The position numbers and the translations under genes were made by a program. The notes below the pieces were generated by a model, which searched no databases, was not told the DNA's origin, and worked only from the letters and a program-made list of their open reading frames with translations. Source: Nocardia crassostreae (GTDB lineage Bacteria > Actinomycetota > Actinomycetes > Mycobacteriales > Mycobacteriaceae). Taken from it: DNA of 64,000 nt. The stretch spans positions 62,001 through 126,000 of the forward strand of contig NZ_BDCH01000003.1 in the NCBI RefSeq assembly GCF_001613405.1, given 5' to 3'. Positions 37,405-45,815 of the stretch are shown in pieces (position 1 is the first letter of the stretch; every line of letters begins with the position of its first letter).

Positions 37405-37510
37405 TAGTAAGCGATGGTGACGAGTAACCCGGTGTGATTCCGGGGCGGTCGCGCCACTGTAGTTCCATGCATCGAACCCGAGTCCGGGTCCAGGTGCCGG
37501 GAGAGCCAGA
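37405..37510 (+). ncRNA. Cobalamin riboswitch
   Basis: The cobalamin aptamer core is recognisable: GGTGTGATTCCGGGGCGGTC followed by GCGCCACTGTAG (37453 onward), then the B12-box-like AGTCCGGGTCCAGGTGCCGG ending at 37500. A CGTCG/CGACG stem between the box and the ribosome site of cbtB is a candidate expression platform. Boundaries are approximate. It should repress the cobalt transporter genes when B12 is plentiful. Confidence 0.9.
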
Positions 37511-37566
37511 CACCGGCGCCGTCGCACCCAACTCGACGGGGACGCGAATTCCCCAGGAGGACTCGA

Positions 37567-37761
37567 ATGGCCATCGTCCATACCCCCAGCCGGGCCGGTG
37601 ACGCGCTGCAGGCGCTGCTCATTTCGGCCGCGGTCGTTCTTCTCGCACTGCTCACGCTGTACCTGGTCGGCTTCGATCAGGGCGCCATCTCGCGCAGCGG
37701 CATGTTCATGCACGAGCTCATGCACGACGGACGACACCTGCTGGGCGTCCCGTGTCACTGA
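37567..37761 (+). CDS. cbtB: Cobalt transporter subunit CbtB
   Basis: The 64-residue protein has one transmembrane helix (about residues 12-38) and the CbtB C-terminal metal motif HELMHDGRHLLGVPCH. It works with CbtA in cobalt uptake for B12 synthesis. AGGAGG lies 6-12 bases upstream of the ATG, and the gene is controlled by the adjacent riboswitch. Its end overlaps the cbtA start by 10 bp. Confidence 0.93.
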   Translation: MAIVHTPSRAGDALQALLISAAVVLLALLTLYLVGFDQGAISRSGMFMHELMHDGRHLLGVPCH

Positions 37762-38558
37762 GCGAATCCAAGCAGCTGACGGGTTCGCTCAAGACGCTGC
37801 TGCTGCGCGGCCTGCTGGCCGGCCTCATTGCGGGCCTGCTGGCGGGCACCGTGGGTTACTTCATCGGAGAACCCAAGGTGGACGCCGCCATTGCCATCGA
37901 GGAGGCCCAGGCCGCCGCACCCGCCGACCATCCACACGGGTCGGAAGCGGAAGCCACGAACGGCCATTCGCACGGCGACGAGGAAGAGCCGCTGGTGAGC
38001 CGTTCCGGTCAGAAGGCCGGTCAATTCTTGGCGCTGGGCCTGTACGGCCTGGCCATCGGAGCCATCTTCGCCACCGTGGCCAATGTGGCCCGCCGCTACA
38101 CCATCCTGTCGGGCCCGCAGCTGTCGCTGGGTCTGGCCGCCGGTGGCTGGCTGGCCATAGTCGCGGTGCCGTTCTTCAAATACCCGGCGAACCCGCCCGC
38201 CGTCGGCGATCCGGAAACCATCAACGACCGCACCTGGCTGTGGGTCGCGGTGGTCCTGCTCGGCTTCGCCGCCGTCGGCCTCGCCGTGTACGCGCACAAA
38301 CTGCTGCGCAATATGCTGCCGACCGTCCGATTCATCGGCGCGGTAGCGACTTTCGTACTCGTCACGGCGGTCGGCTACATCCTGCTGCCGGGCGTCAACG
38401 AGGTGAAGTCCGACTTCCCCGCCACACTGCTGTGGGAGTTCCGCGTGGCCTCCCTGGCCGAGACCGCCACCCTGTGGCTGTCCCTCGGCCTGGCCTTCGC
38501 GGCCCTGACCGAATTCGCGTCTCGCGGGGTGCGCGAAAAGGATTCAGCCGCGGCGTAA
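37752..38558 (+). CDS. cbtA: Cobalt transporter CbtA
   Basis: The 268-residue membrane protein has about five to six helices and a His-rich hydrophilic loop after the first (HPHGSEAEATNGHSHGDEE). It matches the CbtA family of predicted cobalt permeases. The GTG at 37752 overlaps cbtB, and a strong terminator follows. Confidence 0.9.
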   Translation: MSLSESKQLTGSLKTLLLRGLLAGLIAGLLAGTVGYFIGEPKVDAAIAIEEAQAAAPADHPHGSEAEATNGHSHGDEEEPLVSRSGQKAGQFLALGLYGLAIGAIFATVANVARRYTILSGPQLSLGLAAGGWLAIVAVPFFKYPANPPAVGDPETINDRTWLWVAVVLLGFAAVGLAVYAHKLLRNMLPTVRFIGAVATFVLVTAVGYILLPGVNEVKSDFPATLLWEFRVASLAETATLWLSLGLAFAALTEFASRGVREKDSAAA

Positions 38559-38572
38559 TTACCAGAACACGG

Positions 38573-38611
38573 AAACGGGCAGTGCCGGATATCCACCGGC
38601 ACTGCCCGTTT
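38573..38611 (+). terminator. Intrinsic terminator after cbtA
   Basis: A perfect 16-bp stem (38573-38588 with 38596-38611) closes a 7-base loop and ends TTTGCC. It lies between cbtA and the convergent OsmC gene and could serve both. Confidence 0.9.
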
Positions 38612-38615
38612 GCCG

Positions 38616-39060
38616 TCACGCCTCGAAGGTGGCGTCCAGTTCGATGTTGTCCACGCCCGCGAGGGCCTTGGAGAACCGGGCAGCCCGCCTTGGCGGCAGC
38701 GGCGGCGGCCAGGAAGCCCGCCTCGTCGATGCCCGCGGCGCGGCCGATCACGGTCAGTTTGATGTTCGAGATGCGGAAGCCGCCCGCCGGATCCGGACCC
38801 AGGGTCACATCGGCGGTGACATCCAGGCTCTGCGGGGTGCCACCGGCCGCCGCGATCTGCCCGGACAGCGCCATGGAGTAGCAGGAGGAGTGCGCGGCGG
38901 CGATCAGCTCTTCGGGGCTGGTGGTGCCGTCGGCATTGTCGGCCTCGCGCTTCGGGAACGAGACGTCGTATTTGCCGACGCCCGAGCTGACGAGTTCGAC
39001 CTGACCGGAACCGTCCTGCAGCCCGCCGGACCAGGCGGTGCGTGCGCTACGTACTGGCAT
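38616..39060 (-). pseudogene. OsmC family peroxiredoxin, frameshifted near the 3' end
   Basis: OsmC/Ohr proteins reduce organic hydroperoxides with two Cys. From the ATG at 39060 the frame reads MPVRSARTAWSGGLQDGSGQ through the first active-site Cys (AAAHSSCYSMAL) to the second (AKAGCPV), then leaves the family sequence. One frame over the expected ending resumes (SKALAGVDNIELDATFEA, stop 38616). One extra G near 38676-38680 explains it. Without the shift the protein is 147 residues, the normal length. Both catalytic Cys precede the shift, but the altered tail reads on into the cbtA region. Sequencing error is possible. Confidence 0.75.
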
Positions 39061-39109
39061 CACTGTCCTTTCGATTGGGGAAGCCGTCCGCGTTCGAACG
39101 TACCCGTCC

Positions 39110-39557
39110 TCACACCGGTGCGGTGGCGCGCTGGTCCAACTGTTCGAGGACGATCGGCCAGGATTTCTCGTGCCGGTCACGGGCGGCGGCATTCGGGAAT
39201 CCGGCATGGGTGAGAAGGAAGGGCGGTGCCCGCGCCGTGCGGTGTGAGTTCCACGGTGAGAACGGTTTCCGCGCCCTCGGTGCCGCCCGCGCCGGTCACC
39301 CAGGTGAGTTCCACCAGTTGCGCGGGGACCAGGCGCAGGAAGCGACCGTAGTGCGGGTGGCCGCCGCCCGCGGTGAAGAAGAACGGTTCGTTCACCGCGG
39401 GGCGGCTGAGCACCGAACCGGGATCGGCGAACCAGAGGCTCAATTGCTCGGTGCACATGCGGTAGAGCTCTTCAGGGGAAGCCGCCATGATTCGTTCGGC
39501 GACCAGGAAGAAGGGCCGCGCGGAGAGGTCGGGCGGCCGTATCGGCGCAACGTCCAT
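39110..39557 (-). pseudogene. SRPBCC (AHSA1-like) protein, frameshifted
   Basis: The reading frame from MDVAPIRPPDLSARPFFLVA (ATG at 39557; 39578 is also possible) follows an SRPBCC/activator-of-Hsp90-like fold to [10 protein letters not shown], then departs. The other frame continues [20 protein letters not shown] and [10 protein letters not shown] to a stop at 39110, which fits the family end. One extra base in CCTTCCTTCTC near 39215-39225 accounts for it. It lies between gdx and the frameshifted OsmC gene. Confidence 0.7.
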
Positions 39558-39586
39558 GCGCGAGAAGATACCGCTCATCGCGCCGA

Positions 39587-39907
39587 TCACTCGGGATTGG
39601 TCACCCGAGCCAGCACGATGCCGCCCACGATCATGGACAGCGCCAGCACCCGGCCCAGGCTCAGCGGATCCTTCTGCACCAGCACGCCCAGCCCGATGGC
39701 GCCCACCGCGCCGATCCCGGTGAAGACGGCGTAGGCGGTGCCGACCGGCAGGCTCTGCATGGAGACCGAGAGCAGATACACCGCCACCGCCGCTAGCACG
39801 AAGCAGACGAGGGTGGCCAGGGGTTTGGTGAAGTTCTCCGTCGGCTTGATGGACTGCGACCACGCGATCTCCACCAATCCGGCCAGAAGCAGTATCAGCC
39901 AGGGCAT
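39587..39907 (-). CDS. SMR family transporter, Gdx/SugE-like guanidinium exporter
   Basis: The 106-residue protein has four membrane helices. It starts MPWLILLLAGLVEIAWSQSI with the conserved Glu13, and has GTAYAVFTGIGAVGAIGLGV typical of small multidrug resistance proteins. The Trp-Glu pattern in helix 1 suits the Gdx (SugE) subgroup, which exports guanidinium. AAGGAG lies inside the end of azoR, whose stop is 1 bp away, so the two are coupled. A quaternary-ammonium exporter is the alternative. Confidence 0.83.
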   Translation of the reverse strand: MPWLILLLAGLVEIAWSQSIKPTENFTKPLATLVCFVLAAVAVYLLSVSMQSLPVGTAYAVFTGIGAVGAIGLGVLVQKDPLSLGRVLALSMIVGGIVLARVTNPE

Positions 39908-39908
39908 T

Positions 39909-40556
39909 TCAGTACTCCTTACCGAGTCGGCGCGCCGCCTCGAGGGCGGCGGCGTAGGACGCGTCGTGCTTGTCGCGCAGGTGCGCCAGCGCCGGATCGT
40001 GGCGCGAGTTGACCAGTTCCGCATTGACGAAAACCGTGTCCTCGACGGCGAAATGGCCCGCGAAGAAGTCGCGCAGATAGCGCTCCTGATAGTCGTAGAT
40101 CGCCTTGGGCGCGCCGGGCGAGTACGCGCCGCCACGAGCGGTGGCGACCACGAAACGCCTGGGCGCGAGGGACATTCGCGGGAAAGTGATCTGATCCAGC
40201 CAGGACTTGAGGCTGGCCGGGATCGAGTAGTTGTACATGGGCGTGCCGATGAGCACCACGTCCGCCGCCCGCACCTCCGCGAGCAGGGGCTCGACAACTG
40301 CCCAGGCCGCCCGCTGCGCGGGTGAGATCGCGAGCTCCGCGAGCCGATCCAGATCGGTATTCCCTTGCGCGAGAACGGCATCACAGAGTTCGGTCCAGCC
40401 CTCGCCGATGAACGGCACGGGCGCGGCGGCCAGGTCGCGGTAGACGTAGTCACCCTCGGGATGTTCCGCGCGCCAGGCATCGGCGAAGGCGGAACTCAGC
40501 TCCCGGCTCAGGGAGTTGCCGCGGGCGCTGGCGTCGAGGTGCAGCAGGGCGGGCAT
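39909..40556 (-). CDS. azoR: FMN-dependent NADH-azoreductase (AzoR-like flavodoxin fold)
   Basis: The 215-residue flavodoxin-like reductase has the FMN phosphate loop LHLDASARGNSLSREL and the substrate region GTPMYNYSIPASLKSWLDQI, then TARGGAYSPGAPKA. AzoR-type enzymes reduce quinones and azo compounds with NAD(P)H. AGGTTCGAA precedes the ATG. It is divergent from a TetR gene whose operator candidates lie between them, so it is the likely lead gene of a TetR-controlled detoxification cluster. Confidence 0.9.
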   Translation of the reverse strand: MPALLHLDASARGNSLSRELSSAFADAWRAEHPEGDYVYRDLAAAPVPFIGEGWTELCDAVLAQGNTDLDRLAELAISPAQRAAWAVVEPLLAEVRAADVVLIGTPMYNYSIPASLKSWLDQITFPRMSLAPRRFVVATARGGAYSPGAPKAIYDYQERYLRDFFAGHFAVEDTVFVNAELVNSRHDPALAHLRDKHDASYAAALEAARRLGKEY

Positions 40557-40569
40557 TTCGAACCTCCGG

Positions 40570-40632
40570 TAAGTGGACGTTGTGCCCGTTTACGGATCGA
40601 TAATGAACCCAACCGGACAATCTGTCCACTTA
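40570..40632. promoter_or_regulatory. Candidate TetR operators between azoR and tetR
   Basis: GGACA-ATC-TGTCC (40615-40627) is a perfect short palindrome. TAAGTGGAC (40570-40578) and GTCCACTTA (40624-40632) are 9-bp perfect reverse complements 45 bp apart that share GGAC/GTCC cores. The arrangement fits paired binding sites covering both divergent promoters. Confidence 0.55.
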
Positions 40633-40658
40633 TTCCGAGATTCGGATACAGTGACCGC

Positions 40659-41270
40659 ATGGAGGATTTGCCCCTGCTCATCGAGCCGAGCGGCACCGGC
40701 CGGGCCGAACGAGCCGATGCGGCGCGCAATCGCGCCCAGGTCCTCGAGGCCGCGGCGGGCCTGTTCGCCGCCCGCGATCCGCGCACCGTCACCATGGACG
40801 ACATCGCCAAGGCGGCCGGGGTCGGGCGGGGCACGCTGTACCGGCGGTATCCGGATGTCGTCGCCATTGCCACCGCACTGCTGGACGACCACGAGCGCGC
40901 GATCCAGGAACAGCTGCTGCGCGGCGAGCCGCCGCTCGGGCCGGGCGCGCCGCCGGAGGAACGGCTGGCCGCGTTCTACGCGGCCATGGTCGAATTGCTG
41001 GAGACGCGTGCGAATCTGGTGCTCGGCGCGGAGGTCGGCGGTGCGCGGTTCCGGACCGGGGCCTACGGATTCTGGGTGGTGCACGTCCGGTCGCTGCTGG
41101 TGGAAGCCGATGTGCCGGAACCGGATCCGCTGGTGGACGTCCTGCTCGCGCCGCTCGCCGCGGAGGTCTACCGACACCAGCGCGAGCGCGGGCTGACCTC
41201 ACAGGAGATCAGCGCCGCGCTCGCTCGGCTGGCCGGGGGCATGCTCAGATCATGTCGCGGCGGCGGATGA
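40659..41270 (+). CDS. TetR/AcrR family regulator
   Basis: The 203-residue protein has a TetR DNA-binding domain at about residues 22-65 (ARDPRTVTMDDIAKAAGVGR; GTLYRRYPDVVAIATALL). The start MEDLPLLIEPSG at 40659 is chosen because longer frames overlap azoR. It probably represses azoR and itself via palindromes just upstream. Its last 26 bp overlap the convergent ABC permease gene. Confidence 0.87.
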   Translation: MEDLPLLIEPSGTGRAERADAARNRAQVLEAAAGLFAARDPRTVTMDDIAKAAGVGRGTLYRRYPDVVAIATALLDDHERAIQEQLLRGEPPLGPGAPPEERLAAFYAAMVELLETRANLVLGAEVGGARFRTGAYGFWVVHVRSLLVEADVPEPDPLVDVLLAPLAAEVYRHQRERGLTSQEISAALARLAGGMLRSCRGGG

Positions 41271-42099
41271 GCCACACCGTGCCCACCGCGAAGACCGCGA
41301 TATAGGCGGCCAGCACCAGCACGGACTCGTTGCGGCCCAACACATCCAGCACACCCGGGGTGGCCGGTCCGCCGCCGCCCACCGTGCGCATGGAACCCGC
41401 GAGGGATCCGGCGGCGGTCCCCGGCAGGTAGTCGGTGACGGCCTCGATCGGCTTGAAGATGCCCGCCACGCCGCGCAGCAGGTTCTCCACCACCAGCACC
41501 CACACCAGACCCAAGCCGACGGCCAGGGCCGGGCCGCGGGCGATCGCGCCGATCAGCGCACCCGCCAGCGTCCACATGCCCAGAATGGCCGAGCCGACGC
41601 CGATTCCGAGCACGATCTGCCGCACCGCGGGCAGCGCCAGGGACTGCCCCTCACTCGCGGCGATGAGCGCCGCCACGCCGGTATCGATCACGAAGGCCAC
41701 GATCACCAGGGCGACCACGGTGAGCGCCAGGCTGATCACCACCCCGCCGACGGCCGCGACCCGCGACGGGCCCTGGGTGAGCACGGTTTTCCAGCTGCCC
41801 CAGCCGTAGCCGCTGCCGATGGCCAGTGCGCCCAGCACCAGCAGGAGCGCGCCGCCGAACATGGCCATGCCCTGGGTGAAGACCTCCGGCACGGCGGCCG
41901 GAAGCATCAACTGCAGCAGCACTTCTCGCGGCTGGCCATTGGACATTCGACCGCTGTCGCCGGTCGTGTAGGCCAGGTAGTTGAACAGGTAGGCGAAGGT
42001 GAGGTTCAACAGGATCCATGTGCCGAGCACGATCCAGAAGGCGGGCCAGGTGCGCAGGCGCAGCAGTTCGGCCCGGGTGGAAGCCAGCAGGTCTTTCAT
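41245..42099 (-). CDS. ABC-2 type transporter permease
   Basis: The 284-residue membrane protein has about six helices. It starts MKDLLASTRAELLRLRTWPA and has the LPGTAAGSLAGSMRT loop typical of ABC-2 permeases of the BcrB/CcmA type. Its ATG overlaps the stop of the ATPase gene. It probably exports a peptide or drug; the substrate is unknown. Function depends on the ATPase gene, whose 5' end is disrupted. Confidence 0.85.
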   Translation of the reverse strand: MKDLLASTRAELLRLRTWPAFWIVLGTWILLNLTFAYLFNYLAYTTGDSGRMSNGQPREVLLQLMLPAAVPEVFTQGMAMFGGALLLVLGALAIGSGYGWGSWKTVLTQGPSRVAAVGGVVISLALTVVALVIVAFVIDTGVAALIAASEGQSLALPAVRQIVLGIGVGSAILGMWTLAGALIGAIARGPALAVGLGLVWVLVVENLLRGVAGIFKPIEAVTDYLPGTAAGSLAGSMRTVGGGGPATPGVLDVLGRNESVLVLAAYIAVFAVGTVWLIRRRDMI

Positions 42100-43020
42100 T
42101 TCACGCTCTCCGTCATTTCGAAAAAGACTTCTTCCAAGGACTTCTCATCGCTGCGCAGCTCCATGAGCTCCGCGCCCGCCTCGATGACCGCGCGCGCCAC
42201 GGCGGGCGCCTGTGCCACACCGGCGTCGACCCTGATGCCGGTGGCGGTGAGCAGTGCGGATCGGTCGCCGACCACCCGGCGCACCGCCGGGAAGGCCAGT
42301 TCGAGGGGTTCGGCGCGCACGAACAGTGATGCTGCGCCGCGCAATTCACGCACGGTGGATTCGGTGAGCAGCCGCCCGCCGGAGATGACGCCGACGCGAT
42401 CGCAGATCTCCTGCACTTCACTGAGCAGGTGACTGGACAGCACGACGGTGTGCCCGTCGGCGGCTAATCCGGTAATGAGCTCCCGCATCTCGGCCATACC
42501 GGCCGGATCCAGACCATTGGTGGGTTCATCGAGAATCAGCAGGTCGGGATGGCCGAGCAGGGCCGCCGCCACGCCGAGGCGCTGCTTCATGCCCAGGGAG
42601 TAGGTGCGGAATTTGTCGCCGCCGCGGGCGGACAGTCCCACCCGCTCCAGAACGTGCTCCACCTCGTCGCGGCCGACTCCCCGATAGCGGGCCAGCACCC
42701 GCAGATTGTCACGGCCGGACATGTACGGATAGAAACCCGGGCCCTCGATGAGAACCCCCATGCGGCGCAGGGTTTCCGGATCGCCCGGCGACCGGCCGAG
42801 CACGGTCGCGGCGCCGTCGGTGGGCCGGATCAGGCCGACCAGCATGCGCAGGGTGGTGGTCTTCCCGGCGCCGTTGGGGCCGAGGAAACCGTAGATCTCA
42901 CCGCGCCGGACACTCATACTCACGGCATCCACGGCAGTGTGGGAGCCGTAGCGTTTGGTCAACCGGGTGGGAGCCGTAGCGTTTGGTCAACCGGTCGGTG
43001 CTGACAATCGCTTCGTTCAT
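42096..43020 (-). pseudogene. ABC transporter ATP-binding protein, 5' end frameshifted by a 28-bp duplication
   Basis: The natural ATG at 43020 encodes MNEAIVSTDRLTKRYGSH. A second copy of the 28 bp covering RLTKRYGSH then shifts the frame. Downstream the frame is intact (TTG at 42962 to 42096, 288 residues), with Walker A GPNGAGKTT, signature YSLGMKQRLGVAAAL and Walker B LLILDEPTNGLD. Removing one copy restores a 298-residue bacitracin-type exporter ATPase. Expression now needs initiation at the TTG, which lacks a ribosome site, or at a later start. Confidence 0.8.
42939..42994. repeat. Tandem 28-bp direct repeat inside the ABC ATPase gene
   Basis: Two adjacent identical 28-bp units, 42939-42966 and 42967-42994, each start GTGGGAGCCGTAGCG. 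Since 28 is not a multiple of three, the duplication breaks the reading frame of the gene it lies in. The flanking sequence differs, so only one extra copy is present. Confidence 0.97.
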
Positions 43021-43147
43021 GGCCATAACGATCCGCTCCGACCTGCGGTGAAACATCCGCCGCGCAGCCCGATCCGGTGTACGTATTTGGACGTATTTCT
43101 GGCCTGGAGCGGTGCCGCCGGGGTGCGTACGGCGCTACGGTGCAGCT

Positions 43148-44350
43148 ATGGAGACGAGTGGGGGACGAATCGGGCGGTGGGATGTGCCGCTGGCCGCGGT
43201 GGTCGCGGCGATCACGCTGGGTGCGGGGACCCTGGCCAATGCGCATCAACCGGAGATGCGCTCCCTCGATGTGCTCGGCTACGCGCTATTGCTGGCGGGC
43301 CCGCTGCTGCTGACCGTGCGGGGGCTGTACCCGCTGCCGGTGTTCTACGGGGTGCTGGCCGCCGATGCCGCCTATGTGCTCGCCGGGTACGGCTACGGGC
43401 CCATCTTCCTCTCGCTGATCATCGCGTTCCTCACCGCCGCGGTCGCCGGATCTCGTTGGTACACATACGCCGCGGTGCCGCTCGGCTATCTGCTGATGGT
43501 CTGGCCGGTACCCGGCTGGCGCGGTTACGAGAGCAATGCCTGGCAGGAGTTCGGGCTGCTGGCCTGGCTCATCGTGCTCATCGCCATTGCCGAGGGCATC
43601 CGGCAGCGCCGCGCCGCCGTGCTGGCCCGGCGGCAGCGCGAGGAGGAGGCGCGGCGCAATGAGCTGGCGCAGCGCGCCCGCGAGCTCGCCGAGCGCGAGC
43701 AGCGGGCCAGCGCGGAACGGCTCGCCATTGCCCGCGACCTGCACGATGTGCTGGCGCACAGCCTGTCGCTGATCAATGTGCAGTCCTCGGTCGCGCTGGA
43801 ATTGATCGATCGCAAACCGGAGCAGGCCGCCACCGCGCTGGCCGCCATCAAGACCGCCAGCAAGGACGCGCTCGGCGAGGTGCACGCGCTGCTGCGCTCC
43901 ATTCGCTCCAGCGCGGGCACCACCACCGCGCCGACCAGTCCGGCCATCGGGATCAGCGATCTGGACGGGCTCACCAAACCCGCGCGGGCGGCCGGGGTGG
44001 ACGTGCGCACCATTGTGACCGGGTCGCCCAAACGGCTGCCGTCGGTGGTCGACGTGACGGCGGCGCGCATCGTGCAGGAGTCGCTCACCAATGTGGTGCG
44101 GCATGCGCCGGGCGCGAGCGTCCTTGTCACCGTGCGCTATTCGGGCGATCGGCTGTATCTGGCCATCGACAACACCCGCCCCAGCCAGCCCCCGCTCGCC
44201 ACGCCCAGCGGCGGCCACGGCATTACCGGTATGACCGAGCGCGCGCACGCCCTCGGCGGGCGGCTGCTGGCCGAGCCCAAACCCGACGGCGGTTTCCGGG
44301 TGGAGGCGCGGCTGCCCATCCACCTGGCACATCCGGAACCGGCCGCCTAG
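43148..44350 (+). CDS. Two-component sensor histidine kinase (HisKA_3, NarL-partner type)
   Basis: The 400-residue kinase has about five N-terminal membrane helices (residues 10-150) without a large external domain. An Arg/Glu-rich coiled coil (150-195) leads to the dimerisation box ARDLHDVLAHSLSLINVQSS (phospho-His) and an HATPase domain (QESLTNVVRHAPGAS; GGHGITGMTERAHALGG). The ATG at 43148 is preferred to an earlier start at 43112. It is divergent from the ABC exporter and 30 bp upstream of its response regulator. Confidence 0.9.
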   Translation: METSGGRIGRWDVPLAAVVAAITLGAGTLANAHQPEMRSLDVLGYALLLAGPLLLTVRGLYPLPVFYGVLAADAAYVLAGYGYGPIFLSLIIAFLTAAVAGSRWYTYAAVPLGYLLMVWPVPGWRGYESNAWQEFGLLAWLIVLIAIAEGIRQRRAAVLARRQREEEARRNELAQRARELAEREQRASAERLAIARDLHDVLAHSLSLINVQSSVALELIDRKPEQAATALAAIKTASKDALGEVHALLRSIRSSAGTTTAPTSPAIGISDLDGLTKPARAAGVDVRTIVTGSPKRLPSVVDVTAARIVQESLTNVVRHAPGASVLVTVRYSGDRLYLAIDNTRPSQPPLATPSGGHGITGMTERAHALGGRLLAEPKPDGGFRVEARLPIHLAHPEPAA

Positions 44351-44380
44351 GTTCGAAACGTCGGCGATACAGGAGGTTTC

Positions 44381-45043
44381 GTGAGCATTCGGGTAGTGAT
44401 AGCGGATGATCAGGCGCTGGTGCGCGGCGGGTTCGTGGCGCTGCTGGACGCGCAGGACGATATCGAGGTGGTCGGCGAGGCCGACAATGGCGAGCGGGCC
44501 GTGGAGCTGGCCCGCGCGCTCACCCCCGATGCGGTGCTCATGGATATCCGCATGCCGGTCCTGGACGGGCTGGCCGCCACCCGCGCGATCGCCGCCGACC
44601 CGGCGCTGGCCGAGGTGAAGGTGGTCGTGCTGACCACCTTCGAACTGGATGAGTACGTTTTCGAGGCCATGCGGTCCGGGGCCACCGGATTCCTGGTCAA
44701 GCACACCGAGCCCGCCGATCTGGTCAAGGCGGTCCGGGTGGTGTCCGGCGGTGACGCGCTGCTGTCCCCCAGCGTCACCAAACGCCTGGTCGCCGAATTC
44801 GCGACCCACGCCAAACCCGCGCCCGCGGGCTCGTTCGCGGAGCTGACCGACCGGGAGCGGGAGGTCATGACGCTGGTCGCGGAGGGGCTCACCAATGCCG
44901 AGATCGCCGAGCGGCTGTTCATGAGCCCGGCCACCGCCCGCACCCACGTCAGCCGGATTCTGTTGAAACTCAATGCCCGCGACCGCACGCAGCTGGTGGT
45001 CATGGCCTACGAATCCGGCCTGGTACGGCCCGGCTGGCAGTAG
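44381..45043 (+). CDS. NarL/FixJ-family response regulator
   Basis: The 220-residue regulator has a receiver domain with acidic pair DDQALVRGG and phospho-Asp in VLMDIRMPVLDG. A LuxR-type HTH is at about residues 150-215 (LTDREREVMTLVAEGLTNAE; MSPATARTHVSRIL). GGAGG lies upstream of the GTG. It pairs with the preceding kinase; the divergent ABC exporter is the obvious candidate target. Its stop abuts the stop of the convergent regulator gene with no gap. Confidence 0.93.
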   Translation: MSIRVVIADDQALVRGGFVALLDAQDDIEVVGEADNGERAVELARALTPDAVLMDIRMPVLDGLAATRAIAADPALAEVKVVVLTTFELDEYVFEAMRSGATGFLVKHTEPADLVKAVRVVSGGDALLSPSVTKRLVAEFATHAKPAPAGSFAELTDREREVMTLVAEGLTNAEIAERLFMSPATARTHVSRILLKLNARDRTQLVVMAYESGLVRPGWQ

Positions 45044-45751
45044 TCACCGCAGCTCGGCGGCCTCGATTCCCAGCAGATCGCGCAGTCCCGCTTCGCCTTT
45101 CGCGGTGACGGCAATGGCGCGACCGGACCCGATCCGCTTGACCCACTCGAGTTCCCGCAAGCGGCGGCACAATTGCGCACCGGCGACTCCGCCGAGATGC
45201 GTGCGCCGTTCGGTCCAGTCCAGGCACGGCCGGACCACCGGGCGGCGCGTCTTCCGCAAGGTCGCCGGATCCACGCCGAACGGCCCCGTCAACAAGGCCA
45301 CGCCGCTGTCGGTGAGCACGAAACCCGCACTGGTATCGAGAAATTCGCGGGCCGTCAGCGCATCGGTAATGGCCACGCCGAGCCGCCCCGCGAGATGGTC
45401 GTAGCAGGTTCGCCCGCGCGCCAGCGTGGCGGCGACGGTGGCGGACTTGAGCCCGCTCACCGGACCGCCGGGCGGCCCGATATAGGCGTTCATGGCCTCC
45501 AGCAGTTCCGCCACGCGGGCATCGGCGAGTTGCACATACCGATGCCGCCCCTGCCGCCGCTCCGCCAGCAGCCCGCCCGCCAGCAGCCGGTTCAAATGCT
45601 CGGTCGCGGTGGACGCCGCGACCCCGGCGTAGCGCGCGAGCTCACCGGCCGTCCAGGCCCGGCCGTCGAGCAGGGCCAGGCAGATATCGGCGCGGGTGCG
45701 GTCGGCCAGCAGCGCGGCCAGTCCCGCCAGTTCGGCTCCTCCGGATCGCAT
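45044..45751 (-). CDS. ArsR-type winged-helix regulator
   Basis: The 235-residue protein has an N-terminal ArsR/SmtB-like winged helix (residues 5-90: LLADRTRADICLALLDGRAW; GVAASTATEHLNRLLAGGLL). A longer C-terminal domain has one Cys in ARGRTCYDHLAGRLG. No metal-binding CxC motif is visible, so metal sensing is unlikely. It is divergent from the P450-like/PEP-mutase pair and may control it. The start at 45751 is one of several possible. Confidence 0.82.
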   Translation of the reverse strand: MRSGGAELAGLAALLADRTRADICLALLDGRAWTAGELARYAGVAASTATEHLNRLLAGGLLAERRQGRHRYVQLADARVAELLEAMNAYIGPPGGPVSGLKSATVAATLARGRTCYDHLAGRLGVAITDALTAREFLDTSAGFVLTDSGVALLTGPFGVDPATLRKTRRPVVRPCLDWTERRTHLGGVAGAQLCRRLRELEWVKRIGSGRAIAVTAKGEAGLRDLLGIEAAELR

Positions 45752-45815
45752 GCCGCCATGATTCTCCGGAATCACTTCGGCGGCCACCGAAGTATTCCGG
45801 GCATACCGTCGATCC

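Noticed and set aside
39905..39911. Guanidine riboswitch for the Gdx-like gene
   Set aside because: The gene starts 1 bp after azoR with no leader, so there is no room for an aptamer.
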